A DNA stretch of 64,000 nt from Gilliamella sp. Choc4-2 (GTDB lineage Bacteria > Pseudomonadota > Gammaproteobacteria > Enterobacterales > Orbaceae). This document shows positions 47,959 through 57,828 of the stretch, piece after piece (position 1 is the stretch's first letter; each line of letters starts with the position of its first letter). Location of the stretch: NCBI RefSeq assembly GCF_001690355.1, contig NZ_LZHG01000033.1:1-64000 (forward strand), in the 5' to 3' direction. The notes under the pieces were generated by a model. It searched no databases. It worked only from the letters and a program-made list of their open reading frames with translations, and was not told the origin of the DNA. The position numbers and the translations under genes are program-made.

Positions 47959-48447
47959 ATGAAAAAATTAGCGTTAATTATGTTTATGGGGATAGCTTTA
48001 TCAGCCTGCTCAAACACTTCTAAATTACCACAAACAGTGCAAAGTATTAATGATGTTGCACCTTATCCAGAAGCTTCAACAGGTTATACGCGTTATGCTA
48101 TTCATCTGCCAAAGTTAACAGATGAAAATAGTGCTAAAGTTGAAGTTTTAGTCGGTAAAGAAATGAATGTTGATTGTAATTTTTCGCATTTAGCAACAAC
48201 CTTAAAGCAGGAGGAGTTAAAAGGTTGGGGGTATAATTATTATGTTGTTGATAAAGTCTATGGTGAAATTTCGACCTTAATGGCTTGCCCAGTATCAACG
48301 AATAAAAATCAATTTGTTACTGCTAATCTTAGTTGGTTAGATTACAATAGCCGTCTACCTATTGTGCTTTATGTGCCAAATGATTTGCAAGTTAAATATC
48401 GTATTTGGCAGCCAAATGCAAAAATTTTGCAAGCTAATGCCGAATAA
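47959..48447 (+). CDS. eco: Ecotin-like serine protease inhibitor, lipoprotein form
   Basis: Start ATG at 47959 is preferred (GGGAG upstream, and a signal peptide begins there); an ATG 30 bases earlier is in frame. The signal peptide ends in the lipobox LSAC, so the protein should be lipid-anchored, unlike soluble E. coli ecotin. The ecotin body is clear: VEVLVGKEMNVDCNFSHLAT, GWGYNYYVVDKVYGEISTLM, ACPVS, NSRLPIVLYVPNDLQVKYRI. The reactive site is STL-M, with Leu at P1 instead of Met. It inhibits trypsin-like proteases in the periplasm. Confidence 0.92.
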   Translation: MKKLALIMFMGIALSACSNTSKLPQTVQSINDVAPYPEASTGYTRYAIHLPKLTDENSAKVEVLVGKEMNVDCNFSHLATTLKQEELKGWGYNYYVVDKVYGEISTLMACPVSTNKNQFVTANLSWLDYNSRLPIVLYVPNDLQVKYRIWQPNAKILQANAE

Positions 48448-48483
48448 AATATGAAAATTTATTGTTAATAGACTACTAAATAA

Positions 48484-48523
48484 GAGTTGAGAGACTAAAA
48501 TATAGTCAATCAACTCTAAATTT
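48484..48523 (+). terminator. Hairpin after the ecotin gene
   Basis: AGAGTTGA...GACTA...TAGTC...TCAACTCT, a 13-bp interrupted stem followed by AAATTTT. It is probably the ecotin terminator. The rest of 48448-48774 shows no gene and no clear motif. Confidence 0.6.
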
Positions 48524-48774
48524 TAAGATTTTTTATATTTTATGTAGACATCTTTGAAAAAGAAGGTATTTTATCCCACGTAATGCAAGGTTAATTCTAA
48601 TTATTTTTGATTTAATTAATAACTAGTAATTGCTTGCTTACCTAGGTTTCACCATACTATATTTTTTCATAAACTATATTGATATTGGTAAAATTTGGGG
48701 GGGTTCATTGTGTCTTTTCAATGGGCTTGTGTTTGACATGTAATATCCCTATAACAATAGGAGAAGTGGTGAGC

Positions 48775-49884
48775 ATGTTTACTCAACGTAAAACAATTCT
48801 TTCAATTCTTGCTGGTGTTTCATTAGCATTATCTCAATCAGCTATAGCTAAAGATCGTGTTGTACATTTTTACAATTGGGCAGGTCAAATCGGTTCTAAT
48901 ACTATTTCTGATTTCGAAAAATCAACAGGCATCAAACTTGTTTATGATGTGTATGATTCAAACGAAATCCTTGAAGGTAAATTGATGGCGGGCCATTCTG
49001 GGTTTGATGTGGTTTCACCTTCTGATAGTTTTTTAGCCAAACAAATTAAATCAGATGTTTATTTACCGTTAGATAAAAGCAAGTTACCAAATTGGAAAAA
49101 TCTTGATCCAAATTTAATGAAGTTAATGGCAACGCATGATCCTGATAATAAGTATGCTATCCCTTATGTATGGATGACAACAGGTATCGGTTATAACATT
49201 GATAAAGTTAAAGAACGTTTGGGCGAAGACGCACCAGTTGATAGTTGGGATTTAGTCTTTAAACCAGAAAATATGGAAAAATTAAAAGATTGTGGTGTGG
49301 CATTTTTAGATGCGCCAACTGAAATCTTTGCAAGTGCACTTCGATATTTAGGTAAAAATCCAAACAGTACTGATGTTAAAGATTATACTGGTGCTGCTTA
49401 TGAGTTGTTAGAAAAAGTGAGACCAAATATTCGTTATTTCCATTCTTCACAATATATTACTGATTTAGCAAATGGTGATATTTGTGTCATTTTAGGTTGG
49501 TCTGGCGATATTTTACAGTCACGAGATAGAGCTAACGAAGCAAAAAATGGTGTGCATATTGGTTATCAAATTCCAAAAGAGGGCGCATTAGTCTTCTTTG
49601 ATACCTTTGCTATTCCAAAAGATTCAGAAAATCCTGATGAAGCGCATGAGTTTTTAAATTTTGTCATGAAACCTGAAATTGCCGCACAAGTCACCAACGA
49701 TGTGAATTTTGCTAGCGCCAATAAAGAAGCAAATGACAAATTTGTAAAACCAGAGGTGAAAAACGATCCTGCTGTTTATCCAAAACCAGAAGTGATGGAA
49801 AAACTATTCACTTTGCAGGTTAAAGATCCTAAACTTGAACGCGTAATTACTCGTACATGGACTAAACTTAAAACTGGTAAATAG
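48775..49884 (+). CDS. potF: Putrescine-binding periplasmic protein
   Basis: A 369-aa binding protein with a signal peptide (TILSILAGVSLALSQSAIA). ATG at 48775 follows AGGAGAAG by 10 bases; GTG at 48769 is also possible, while the upstream TTG/ATG extension does not look coding. VVHFYNWAGQIGSNTISDFE, KLVYDVYDSNEILEGKLMAG, IRYFHSSQYITDLANGDICV and LERVITRTWTKLKTGK match PotF along its length. It captures putrescine for the PotGHI importer coded next. Confidence 0.95.
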   Translation: MFTQRKTILSILAGVSLALSQSAIAKDRVVHFYNWAGQIGSNTISDFEKSTGIKLVYDVYDSNEILEGKLMAGHSGFDVVSPSDSFLAKQIKSDVYLPLDKSKLPNWKNLDPNLMKLMATHDPDNKYAIPYVWMTTGIGYNIDKVKERLGEDAPVDSWDLVFKPENMEKLKDCGVAFLDAPTEIFASALRYLGKNPNSTDVKDYTGAAYELLEKVRPNIRYFHSSQYITDLANGDICVILGWSGDILQSRDRANEAKNGVHIGYQIPKEGALVFFDTFAIPKDSENPDEAHEFLNFVMKPEIAAQVTNDVNFASANKEANDKFVKPEVKNDPAVYPKPEVMEKLFTLQVKDPKLERVITRTWTKLKTGK

Positions 49885-49984
49885 TCGATATTTTGTATAT
49901 CGAATTTAGATAATAATTCTAGACGGATAGGTTATTTAGCCTTTCCGTCTCGTTTTTTTGGCTTGTTGTTATGAGGGAAATAGA

Positions 49985-51121
49985 GTGAACAATAAAACAA
50001 CAAATCAGGTGCAGCCTAAAAAAAAGATGGTAACTCCACTGTTGGAGATCAAAAATTTAACTAAAGTTTTTAATGATGATTATTATGCTGTTGATGATGT
50101 CAACTTGACTATCTACGCTGGTGAAATTTTTGCTTTATTAGGTGCGTCAGGTAGTGGTAAATCTACATTGTTACGAATGCTTGCTGGCTTTGAACAGCCT
50201 ACATCAGGGCAAATTATTCTTGATGGTAAGGATTTATCACAAGTTCCGCCTTATGATCGTCCAATTAATATGATGTTTCAATCGTACGCTTTATTTCCTC
50301 ACATGACGGTTGAGCAGAATATTGCCTTTGGTTTAGAACAAGATGAATTAGATGAGGATGAAATAAAACAACGTGTTGATGAAATGTTAGCCCTTGTGCA
50401 TATGGAGCAATTTGGTAAACGTAAACCGCATCAATTATCTGGTGGGCAAAGACAACGTGTGGCACTAGCTCGTAGTTTGGCTAAACGTCCAAAATTGTTA
50501 TTACTTGATGAACCTATGGGGGCACTTGATAAACAGCTTCGAGATCGAATGCAACTTGAAGTGGTTAGCATTTTAGAGCAAGTGGGCGCAACGTGTGTGA
50601 TGGTAACTCATGATCAAGAAGAGGCCATGACCATGGCAGGGCGTATTGCCATTATGAATAAAGGCCAATTTGTACAAATCGGTGAGCCTGAAGAGATTTA
50701 TGAACACCCAAATTGCCGTTATAGTGCTGAGTTTATTGGTTCGGTAAATGTTTTTGATGGTATTTTGCAAGAAACGCAAGAAGATGGTTTGATCATTAGC
50801 TGCCCTATGATTAAGCGTCCATTAAAAGTCGATTATGATTCGCCAGCGGTTGAAGGTGTGCCAATACAAGTTGCACTACGCCCTGAAAAAATTAAATTAT
50901 GCGACGAAATTCCAGAAGACGGCTACAATCTGGCAACTGGTGAAGTGGTCGAAATTGCTTATCTTGGGGATCTATCTATTTATCATGTTAAATTACCAAG
51001 CGGGCAAATTATCATCGCTCAGCTACAAAATGAACATCGTTATCGTAAAGGCATGCCAACTTGGGGTGACATAGTTAACTTAAGTTGGGAAGTTGATAGT
51101 TGTGTTGTGCTTACTGAATAA
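49985..51121 (+). CDS. potG: Putrescine ABC transporter ATP-binding protein
   Basis: A 378-aa ATPase. GTG at 49985 is chosen because AGGGAAA precedes it and the product then matches PotG from its first residues; the track-like extension upstream is unlikely. Walker A GASGSGKSTLLRMLAGF, signature LSGGQRQRVALARSL, Walker B LLLLDEPMGALDK and switch His in MVTHDQEEAMTMAGR are all present. The C-terminal TOBE-like domain ends WEVDSCVVLTE. It powers putrescine uptake. Confidence 0.95.
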   Translation: MNNKTTNQVQPKKKMVTPLLEIKNLTKVFNDDYYAVDDVNLTIYAGEIFALLGASGSGKSTLLRMLAGFEQPTSGQIILDGKDLSQVPPYDRPINMMFQSYALFPHMTVEQNIAFGLEQDELDEDEIKQRVDEMLALVHMEQFGKRKPHQLSGGQRQRVALARSLAKRPKLLLLDEPMGALDKQLRDRMQLEVVSILEQVGATCVMVTHDQEEAMTMAGRIAIMNKGQFVQIGEPEEIYEHPNCRYSAEFIGSVNVFDGILQETQEDGLIISCPMIKRPLKVDYDSPAVEGVPIQVALRPEKIKLCDEIPEDGYNLATGEVVEIAYLGDLSIYHVKLPSGQIIIAQLQNEHRYRKGMPTWGDIVNLSWEVDSCVVLTE

Positions 51122-51139
51122 ACAAAAAAGGATATCATA

Positions 51140-52312
51140 ATGCGATCCATTGTATTAGGATTGTTGTTAAATGCATTTGTGTTGCTCAATGTTTATTGGC
51201 GTTTTGTAACAACAGGTGCCTTTGACAATTTATTTTTAGATGCGCTATTTACCGCAATGACATTGAGCTTTTTATTGTCATGCTTGGGGTTATATTTAGC
51301 AAATTATAAACCTTCTAAGTTTGCTTATCGGCTGATTATTGCTGGTAGTATATTGTTTGTTCCTGCTGGGCTTGTGGCAATTTATTTTGCCTATAAAAAA
51401 ATGCAGCAACAACGTTCAGATACTGACCTGATGACACTTTATGGGCGTTTAATTGTTATTGCCATTCCTTATTTATGGATGTTATTGTTATTTTTATTAC
51501 CATTTTTAATTGTCTTTAGAATTAGTTTTTCTGAAAAAATCTTTGCCATTCCTCCTTATACTGATTTATTTAGTTATGATGATGGGTTACTAAATATTGC
51601 TTTGAACTTTGGTTATTATATTAACTTAGTTAATGACAATATTTATTTTGATTCTTATTTAGAATCATTAAAAATTGCGGCTATTTCAACCATATTATGT
51701 ATTTTAATTGGTTATCCATTAGCATGGGCAATTTCAAAATGTAAACAATCGACACGTAATATTCTGTTATTATTAATTATTTTACCATCTTGGACATCAT
51801 TTTTAATTAAAGTTTATGCGTGGATCGGTATTTTAAATCAAGAAGGTTTGTTAAATCACTTTTTAATGTGGTTAGGGGTTATTGATCAGCCACTTGTGAT
51901 TATAAAAACCTATTTGGCTGTTTATATTGGTATTGTGTATTCTTATTTACCGTTTGTGGTATTACCGATTTATACTTCATTAAGTAAAGTCGATTCGACA
52001 TTAATTGAAGCCGCATTAGACTTAGGTTGTAAGCCAATTAAAACCTTTTTTAAGATTATTGTACCACTCACCAAAAATGGCATTATTGCTGGCGGTATGC
52101 TAGTGTTTATTCCAGCTGTTGGTGAATATGTGATACCTGAATTGTTAGGGCCTTCTCGAAGTATTATGATTGGTACGCAAATTTGGACTATATTCTCTCG
52201 AGATACTGATTGGCCTGCAGCAGCTGCAGTTGCGACAGTTATGTTGTTGATTTTGATAGTGCCAATTTACTATTTCAATAAATTTCAAAACCGGCAAATG
52301 GAGGGTAAATAG
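51140..52312 (+). CDS. potH: Putrescine ABC transporter permease, N-terminally extended
   Basis: A 390-aa permease; E. coli PotH has 317. The core from about residue 105 matches PotH (IAIPYLWMLLLFLLPFLIVF, EAALDLGCKPIKTFFKIIVP with the EAA loop, IPELLGPSRSIMIGTQIW). Residues 1-100 add about three membrane segments (SIVLGLLLNAFVLLNVYWRF, LFTAMTLSFLLSCLGLYLAN, LIIAGSILFVPAGLVAIYFA). The RBS AAGGATATC is next to the first ATG, so the extension is probably translated. It overlaps nothing; the potI ATG follows the stop. Confidence 0.93.
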   Translation: MRSIVLGLLLNAFVLLNVYWRFVTTGAFDNLFLDALFTAMTLSFLLSCLGLYLANYKPSKFAYRLIIAGSILFVPAGLVAIYFAYKKMQQQRSDTDLMTLYGRLIVIAIPYLWMLLLFLLPFLIVFRISFSEKIFAIPPYTDLFSYDDGLLNIALNFGYYINLVNDNIYFDSYLESLKIAAISTILCILIGYPLAWAISKCKQSTRNILLLLIILPSWTSFLIKVYAWIGILNQEGLLNHFLMWLGVIDQPLVIIKTYLAVYIGIVYSYLPFVVLPIYTSLSKVDSTLIEAALDLGCKPIKTFFKIIVPLTKNGIIAGGMLVFIPAVGEYVIPELLGPSRSIMIGTQIWTIFSRDTDWPAAAAVATVMLLILIVPIYYFNKFQNRQMEGK

Positions 52313-53314
52313 ATGAATGATTTACCTGTTATTTTGCGATCTTCTGTGATTGTATTTATCTCATTTTTATTAGGCTCGTTATTACTATCGGTACTGATTA
52401 GTTCGGCTGGGTTAGATTTACTTACCAATACAAGCTTATATGTCAACAGTTTAATGTTTAGCCTGATTGTGACAGTGGTTGTGACATTAGCACTCATTTT
52501 CCGATGCCTTAAAGGGCTTATTTTATTGGTGGCATTTTCGTTTTTATATATCCCAATGATTATTCTAATTGTTTATTCATTTAATAGTTCTCGCTTAGTT
52601 ACAGTATGGGCTGAATTTTCAACTAAATGGTACTTTGTGCTAATGCATAATGAAGAATTATTTAAAGCTGTAGGTTTGAGTTTAGCAATTGCCGTGTGTG
52701 CTGCGACTTTTGCAACAGTATTAGGTACTCTTGCCTCTTATGCTATTGTTCGCTTCAAACAATTTAAAGGCGCAAATCTGTTTTCATTTATGACAACAGC
52801 CCCACTGGTTATGCCTGATATTATTACGGGCTTGGCATTATTGCTTTTATTTGTCGGTATGGGGCAGATTCTTGGGTGGCCAAAAGATCGTGGTGCAATT
52901 ACTATTTGGATGGCACATACTACATTCTGTATGGCTTATGTGACCGTAGTTATTAGTGCAAGGCTCCGCGAACTTGACAAATCAATTGAGGAAGCTGCTT
53001 TAGATTTAGGTGCTAATCCATTAAAAGTGTTTTTTATTATTACATTGCCTATGATTGCGCCCGCATTAGTTTCTGGTTGGTTATTAGCTTTTACTTTATC
53101 ACTTGATGATGTAGTGATTGCTAATTTTGTAACGGGGCCTGGAGCAATGACATTACCGAAATTAATCTTCTCTAAAGTAAAATTAGGGGTCGATCCGCAA
53201 GTTAATGCGCTTGCAACAATTATTTTATTGATCGTTGGAATTATTGGGTTTATTTCATGGTTATGGATGCGTAAAACGGAACGACGTAAAATAAATGAAA
53301 CTGGTATGCATTAA
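52313..53314 (+). CDS. potI: Putrescine ABC transporter permease, N-terminally extended
   Basis: A 333-aa permease; E. coli PotI has 281. The opening MNDLPVILRSS matches PotI, then about 55 residues with two membrane segments are inserted (IVFISFLLGSLLLSVLISSA, SLMFSLIVTVVVTLALIFRC) before the normal core (FLYIPMIILIVYSFNSSRLV, EEAALDLGANPLKVFFIITL, GATTL-like GAMTLPKLIFSKVKLG). It forms the channel together with PotH. Confidence 0.93.
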   Translation: MNDLPVILRSSVIVFISFLLGSLLLSVLISSAGLDLLTNTSLYVNSLMFSLIVTVVVTLALIFRCLKGLILLVAFSFLYIPMIILIVYSFNSSRLVTVWAEFSTKWYFVLMHNEELFKAVGLSLAIAVCAATFATVLGTLASYAIVRFKQFKGANLFSFMTTAPLVMPDIITGLALLLLFVGMGQILGWPKDRGAITIWMAHTTFCMAYVTVVISARLRELDKSIEEAALDLGANPLKVFFIITLPMIAPALVSGWLLAFTLSLDDVVIANFVTGPGAMTLPKLIFSKVKLGVDPQVNALATIILLIVGIIGFISWLWMRKTERRKINETGMH

Positions 53315-53426
53315 CAAGTTGCACTTTCTATTTTTGCCGCACTTTGCGGCAATATTTCGTTTAAAAATCCCCGTGTTTTTTTTATCATTTTGTATTATAG
53401 TGTGATTTGCCAATTTTTTGGCAAAA

Positions 53427-53592
53427 TTCTCAGGGCGGGGTGTAAATCCCCACCGGTGGTATAGCCCACGAGCGCTTAATTTGTCTTGTTAACAATGATG
53501 ATTTATTTATTGTTCGGTTAGTTTTGATAGGTTAAGGTCAAGCAGATTTGGTGAAATTCCAAAGCCGACAGTTAAAGTCTGGATAAAAGAGA
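53427..53592 (+). promoter_or_regulatory. FMN riboswitch (RFN element) before ribB
   Basis: The conserved blocks are present in order: TTCTCAGGGCGGGGTGTAAA, CCCCACCGGTGG, GCCCACGAGCG, GGTCAAGCAGATTTGGTGAA, AATTCCAAAGCCGACAG and AGTCTGGATAAAAGAGAG. With FMN bound it represses riboflavin synthesis. The ribB start is about 180 bp further. The gap 53593-53769 contains a pairing GGCAAAGCCATGC segment that could be the expression platform. Confidence 0.95.
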
Positions 53593-53769
53593 GTTGCTTA
53601 TCTTTCCAATATTTGCTGAAAGGCAAAGCCATGCTGGTCAAGCACTGCCCTGATTCTGGTATTTTATTTATTTGTACTTAATTAATTTAATAGCTAAATA
53701 GTATCACTGCTAAACGGTTAATTAAGTAAATAATGAAATGGGCAAGTTAAAAAAATATAGGTATTTACC

Positions 53770-54414
53770 ATGAATCAGTTTAATTTAAATGAATTTGGAA
53801 CGCCGATTGAGCGTGTCAAAAAAGCGATTGCCTCTATTAAAGCAGGTCAAGGTGTGCTCGTGTTAGACGACGAAGATCGCGAAAACGAAGGTGACATTAT
53901 TTGGGCTGCTGAGTCAATTACCCCTGAACAAATGGCTATCACTATTCGTTATGGTAGTGGCATTGTTTGCTTATGTTTGCTACCAAAACATTGCAAACAA
54001 TTAGATTTGCCTATGATGGTTGCCAATAATACGAGTAAAAATAATACAGCATTTACCATTTCCATTGAAGCTGCTGAAGGAGTAACGACCGGGGTATCGG
54101 CCACAGACCGTGTAACAACAATTAAAGCGGCTATAGCTGATAGTGCTAAGCCAAGTGATTTAAATCACCCTGGACATGTGTTTCCATTAGTCGCTAAAGA
54201 AGGGGGGGTATTGGTTCGGCGTGGTCATACTGAGGCATCGATTGATTTGGTCACATTAGCCGACTTAAAACCTGCTGCCGTATTGTGTGAGTTAACTAAT
54301 GATGATGGAACAATGGCAAGGGCACCAGAGGTCGTTCAATTTGCTAAAAGATATCATATGCCAGTAGTGACTATTGAAGATATTGTTGAATATCGGAAAT
54401 TACAACTAAAATAG
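53770..54414 (+). CDS. ribB: 3,4-dihydroxy-2-butanone 4-phosphate synthase
   Basis: A 214-aa enzyme converting ribulose 5-phosphate to the C4 precursor of riboflavin. Motifs: [20 protein letters not shown] (acidic metal-binding loop), [51 protein letters not shown]. It stands alone, without RibA fusion, and is controlled by the FMN riboswitch upstream. Confidence 0.97.
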   Translation: MNQFNLNEFGTPIERVKKAIASIKAGQGVLVLDDEDRENEGDIIWAAESITPEQMAITIRYGSGIVCLCLLPKHCKQLDLPMMVANNTSKNNTAFTISIEAAEGVTTGVSATDRVTTIKAAIADSAKPSDLNHPGHVFPLVAKEGGVLVRRGHTEASIDLVTLADLKPAAVLCELTNDDGTMARAPEVVQFAKRYHMPVVTIEDIVEYRKLQLK

Positions 54415-54900
54415 TAATTTTAGTCATATTTTGCAGATAATGAGTGAAATATGGCTAAATTAATTAACTTATTTAACATAATTGATTTTATAAATTTAGC
54501 TAAAATTTCAATTAGCTATTATTCTATTAGCAAATACAATGAAATCACATACTAACAAATATGAAAGTCAAATGGCAGGAACTAGCCTAATCAATATATG
54601 GCAAAGCGGTTAAGTTAATACGTGATATATTGATTAATAAAGATTTTAATCTTGTCATTTATACTTCTCCATTATAGAATTGTTCAAGTAGTGGATAAAT
54701 AAAAATAATACAGTGTAAAGATATTTTAGATAGTATTGGTGTCTTAATATAAAAAGAGCTGTCTTTTCTACACATAAACATTTAGATCTTACGGTGGCAA
54801 ATAATTTGTTTGCGAACCATCTTCCTTTTATATAGGTTAATATCGCTAAAAGAGCATAATCAAATAATAAATGTAAAAAAATAAATATAGTGGGGTAGCA
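54415..54900. other. Gene-free stretch before the SMR pair
   Basis: 486 bp of AT-rich sequence without a convincing ORF. I looked for a guanidine riboswitch, often found before paired SMR genes, and saw no match to its conserved blocks. No other motif is assigned. Confidence 0.5.
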
Positions 54901-55242
54901 ATGTTTAATATAAATAAGATTTTTAGCATAAATAAAGAATGGGCATTTGTGATCCTAACTTGCTTTTTTGAGTTGTGTTGGATTTTGGGGTTTAGCACTG
55001 CAACGGAACTTTGGCATTGGATTATTATTGTGATCCTAATCATTATTGATTTCACACTTCTTACGAATGCTTGTAAAACAATTCCAACTGGTACCGTTTA
55101 TGCCATATTTTCTGGTGTTGGGGCTGTTGGTTCAGTGGTCATCGATATGTTACTTTTTGGAAAAGAAATAAAATTGATGCAGATTTTCTTTATTGCTTTA
55201 ATCATTATTGGTTTAGTGCAACTTAAACGCACAGATAGCTGA
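54901..55242 (+). CDS. SMR-family exporter subunit 1
   Basis: A 113-aa protein with four membrane segments. The first carries the essential Glu (VILTCFFELCWILGFSTATE); IPTGTVYAIFSGVGAVGSVV is the SMR signature. It is followed after 21 bp by a second SMR gene, as in heterodimeric YkkCD/EbrAB-type exporters of cationic compounds or guanidinium. The substrate is not known. Confidence 0.88.
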   Translation: MFNINKIFSINKEWAFVILTCFFELCWILGFSTATELWHWIIIVILIIIDFTLLTNACKTIPTGTVYAIFSGVGAVGSVVIDMLLFGKEIKLMQIFFIALIIIGLVQLKRTDS

Positions 55243-55263
55243 TGAACGATAATAGAGGTAAAA

Positions 55264-55578
55264 ATGGGGTGGTTATTAATATTGACAGCATCTATTTTTG
55301 AAGTAACTGGTGCTGTTGGGCTGAAACTATATGCACAGAAAAAAAATTTTTATAAACTAGTTTTATATTGGGGAGGTTTTTTTGTTTCTTTTATATTATT
55401 TTACTTATCACTTCATTATCTTGAGTTGAGCATTGCCTATCCGGTATGGGTTGGTCTTGGAACGTCGGGAGCCGTACTGGCCAATATGCTATTATTTAAT
55501 GAACCTAAAAATCCTTCACGTTTATTTGGGCTTGGCATTATTATTGTTGGTGTTGTTGGCTTGCATATGACAATGTAA
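55264..55578 (+). CDS. SMR-family exporter subunit 2
   Basis: A 104-aa, four-segment protein. LILTASIFEVTGAVGLKLYA holds the conserved Glu, and LSIAYPVWVGLGTSGAVLAN and LGIIIVGVVGLHMTM complete the fold. It probably pairs in opposite topology with subunit 1. RBS AGAGGT. Confidence 0.88.
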   Translation: MGWLLILTASIFEVTGAVGLKLYAQKKNFYKLVLYWGGFFVSFILFYLSLHYLELSIAYPVWVGLGTSGAVLANMLLFNEPKNPSRLFGLGIIIVGVVGLHMTM

Positions 55579-55786
55579 TTTATTATTGCATTTAAGAAAC
55601 TAATTCTACTGTAGGTTTAACTATATAATTGAAATAAAAAACCCTAAAATTAAATTTAAAGTTTTGTTAACTTAATTAGTAAAATATTGCAGTTAATTTA
55701 TAAAAAAACCGGAAAATATCCGGTCATTAATAGGCTATGTGGTAAAATGATTTTTAAACTTTAAATTAATTTAATTATTTGTTTGT

Positions 55787-56389
55787 TTATAAATCATTCG
55801 CATGTTGCTTAAGGAAGTTCGCCACGCCGTTAGGATTGCCTTGCATTCCTTGTTTACCTTTAGTCCATTGTGCTGGGCAAACTTCACCGTGTTCTTCATG
55901 AAATTGGTATGCATCGACGATACGAATCATTTCATCAATGTTACGACCAATTGGTAAATCATTGATGGTTTCGTGACGAACAATACCTGACTTATCAATA
56001 AAGAAGGATGCGCGTAATGCAACACCAGCTTCTGGGTGTTCAATTCCATATGCTTGCATAATTGAATGTTTAACATCTGCTACAATTGGGAATTTTACTT
56101 CACCAATTCCACCTTTATCTTGTGGTGTGTTACGCCATGCGTTATGCACATATTCAGAATCCATTGAAATACCAATAACCTCAACCCCACGCTTTTTAAA
56201 TTCTTCTAAACGATGATCAAAAGCGATAATTTCTGATGGGCAAACAAATGTAAAGTCCATAGGCCAAAAGAAAACAACAGCATATTTTCCTTTAATATGT
56301 GTTGCTAAATTAAAATTATTAACAATTTCACCAGAACCTAAAACAGCTGCTGAAGTAAAATCTGGGGCTTTACGAGTGACTAATGTCAT
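55787..56389 (-). CDS. 2-Cys peroxiredoxin (AhpC/TSA family)
   Basis: The start ATG at 56389 has GGAGAA upstream and gives a 200-aa protein beginning MTLVTRKAPDFTSAAVLGSG; the in-frame upstream extension is unlikely. FFWPMDFTFVCPSEIIAFDH carries the peroxidatic Cys and EEHGEVCPAQWTKG the resolving Cys. It reduces H2O2 and organic peroxides using a thioredoxin-type donor. No ahpF neighbour. Confidence 0.92.
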   Translation of the reverse strand: MTLVTRKAPDFTSAAVLGSGEIVNNFNLATHIKGKYAVVFFWPMDFTFVCPSEIIAFDHRLEEFKKRGVEVIGISMDSEYVHNAWRNTPQDKGGIGEVKFPIVADVKHSIMQAYGIEHPEAGVALRASFFIDKSGIVRHETINDLPIGRNIDEMIRIVDAYQFHEEHGEVCPAQWTKGKQGMQGNPNGVANFLKQHANDL

Positions 56390-56529
56390 GGTATTTCTCC
56401 TAAAAAATCTATAAAATAATACTAACAAAATTGCAAGATTATTATAACAATTAAAAACAATAGTCCAATTCATTATGAACAATCAATTGTATAAGTTTAA
56501 ACTATTAAGAAAACAATTATTCTTCGAAA

Positions 56530-57828
56530 TTAATTATTAATTCTTCGTTTCCCTTTATTTTTTTTATCTCGCAAGCGCTCTTTTACTTTTTTCTTATTCG
56601 CATCAGATTGCTTGTTTGCTTTATTTTTTAGTTTCGCCTTTTGTGATAGTTTTTTCTTAGTGACTAGTTTTGGGGCTTTAGTTTTTGGTTTCAATCCCTC
56701 AATAGTGCGCAATTTAATTGGCTCTTGAATGTAACGTTCAATTTTTTGTAATAATGGATTATCATGTGCTTCAACAAGCATTATTGCTGTACCCTTTTTT
56801 CCTGCGCGTGCTGTTCGACCTATGCGATGTAAATAGACATCAGCAGTTCTAGGAGCATCAAAATTAATGACATGACTAATATCATCAATATCTATTCCTC
56901 GAGCTGCTACATCTGTGGCAATTAAAACATTAACTACATTGTTTTTAATTCTTTTTATTGCTTCATTACGTTTAGCCTGAACCATTTCACCCTCTAGGTA
57001 ACAGCTATGTATCCCTGCTTGATGAAGTAAAGTTACTAGCTCATGTACACGTTCCCGCTTACGTACAAAAACAATGGTTCTCTTTACCTCTTCTTGTTTT
57101 AGCAAATGGCTTAACAGCGCAACTTTATGTGTTAGATCATCAGCACGATAATAAAATTGTAAAATTTTTTTTCGTTCTTTACGTGATGGCTCAGCTTTAA
57201 TTTCAATAGGATCGTTCAAAATGCGTCGAGCAAAATTTTCTAAACCTTCACCTTCAAGAGTGGCTGAAAATAACATTGTCTGTTTACGCCAGCGAGTTTC
57301 AGCAGATATTGTTTCTACATCTTGCGAAAAGCCCATATCTAACATGCGATCAGCTTCATCTAAAATGAGTATTTCAACAGCTCGACAGTCGAAGTTTTCT
57401 TCTTTTATATATTGTAATAACCTACCGGTTGTTGCAATAACGATATCTTGGTTTTTACTAAACACCTCTGCATGATTCATATAAGCTACGCCGCCAGTAA
57501 TAGTTGCTATGCTTAAATGTGTCGATTTAGTCAATAATTTAGCTTGTTCAGCAATTTGCATAGCAAGCTCACGAGTTGGAGTTAAAATCAAAATACGGGG
57601 AGGACCAGGTTTACGGCGTGGAAAATCTAATAAATGTTGAACAGCCGGAATTAAAAAAGCTAACGTTTTGCCTGTACCTGTTGGTGCTGAACCTAAAATA
57701 TCTTTATCATCTAAAGCAGCAGGAATGGTTTGTGCTTGAATAACGGTTGGTATCTTAATGTTTTGTAGTTGAAGATTTTGAATTAAAATATCATCTAATT
57801 CTAAGTCAGAAAAAGTTTGTTTTGTCAT
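56530..57828 (-). CDS. srmB: ATP-dependent RNA helicase SrmB
   Basis: A 432-aa DEAD-box helicase for early 50S ribosome assembly. The ATG at 57828 gives MTKQTFSDLELDDILIQNLQ, the SrmB start; an in-frame extension of 28 hydrophobic codons upstream is rejected. Motifs: SAPTGTGKTLAFLIPA (I), PTRELAMQ (Ia), ILDEADRMLDMGF (II), LFSATLEG (III), TDVAARGIDIDDI (V), HRIGRTARAGKKG (VI). The basic C-terminal tail is Lys-rich. SrmB-specific stretches such as VAYMNHAEVFSKNQDIVIAT are conserved. Confidence 0.96.
   Translation of the reverse strand: MTKQTFSDLELDDILIQNLQLQNIKIPTVIQAQTIPAALDDKDILGSAPTGTGKTLAFLIPAVQHLLDFPRRKPGPPRILILTPTRELAMQIAEQAKLLTKSTHLSIATITGGVAYMNHAEVFSKNQDIVIATTGRLLQYIKEENFDCRAVEILILDEADRMLDMGFSQDVETISAETRWRKQTMLFSATLEGEGLENFARRILNDPIEIKAEPSRKERKKILQFYYRADDLTHKVALLSHLLKQEEVKRTIVFVRKRERVHELVTLLHQAGIHSCYLEGEMVQAKRNEAIKRIKNNVVNVLIATDVAARGIDIDDISHVINFDAPRTADVYLHRIGRTARAGKKGTAIMLVEAHDNPLLQKIERYIQEPIKLRTIEGLKPKTKAPKLVTKKKLSQKAKLKNKANKQSDANKKKVKERLRDKKNKGKRRINN

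Noticed and set aside
48679-48774. N-terminal extension of PotF
   Set aside because: The signal peptide begins at 48775 and the upstream codons do not look coding.
54415-54900. Guanidine riboswitch before the SMR pair
   Set aside because: Expected from context, but conserved sequence blocks could not be found.
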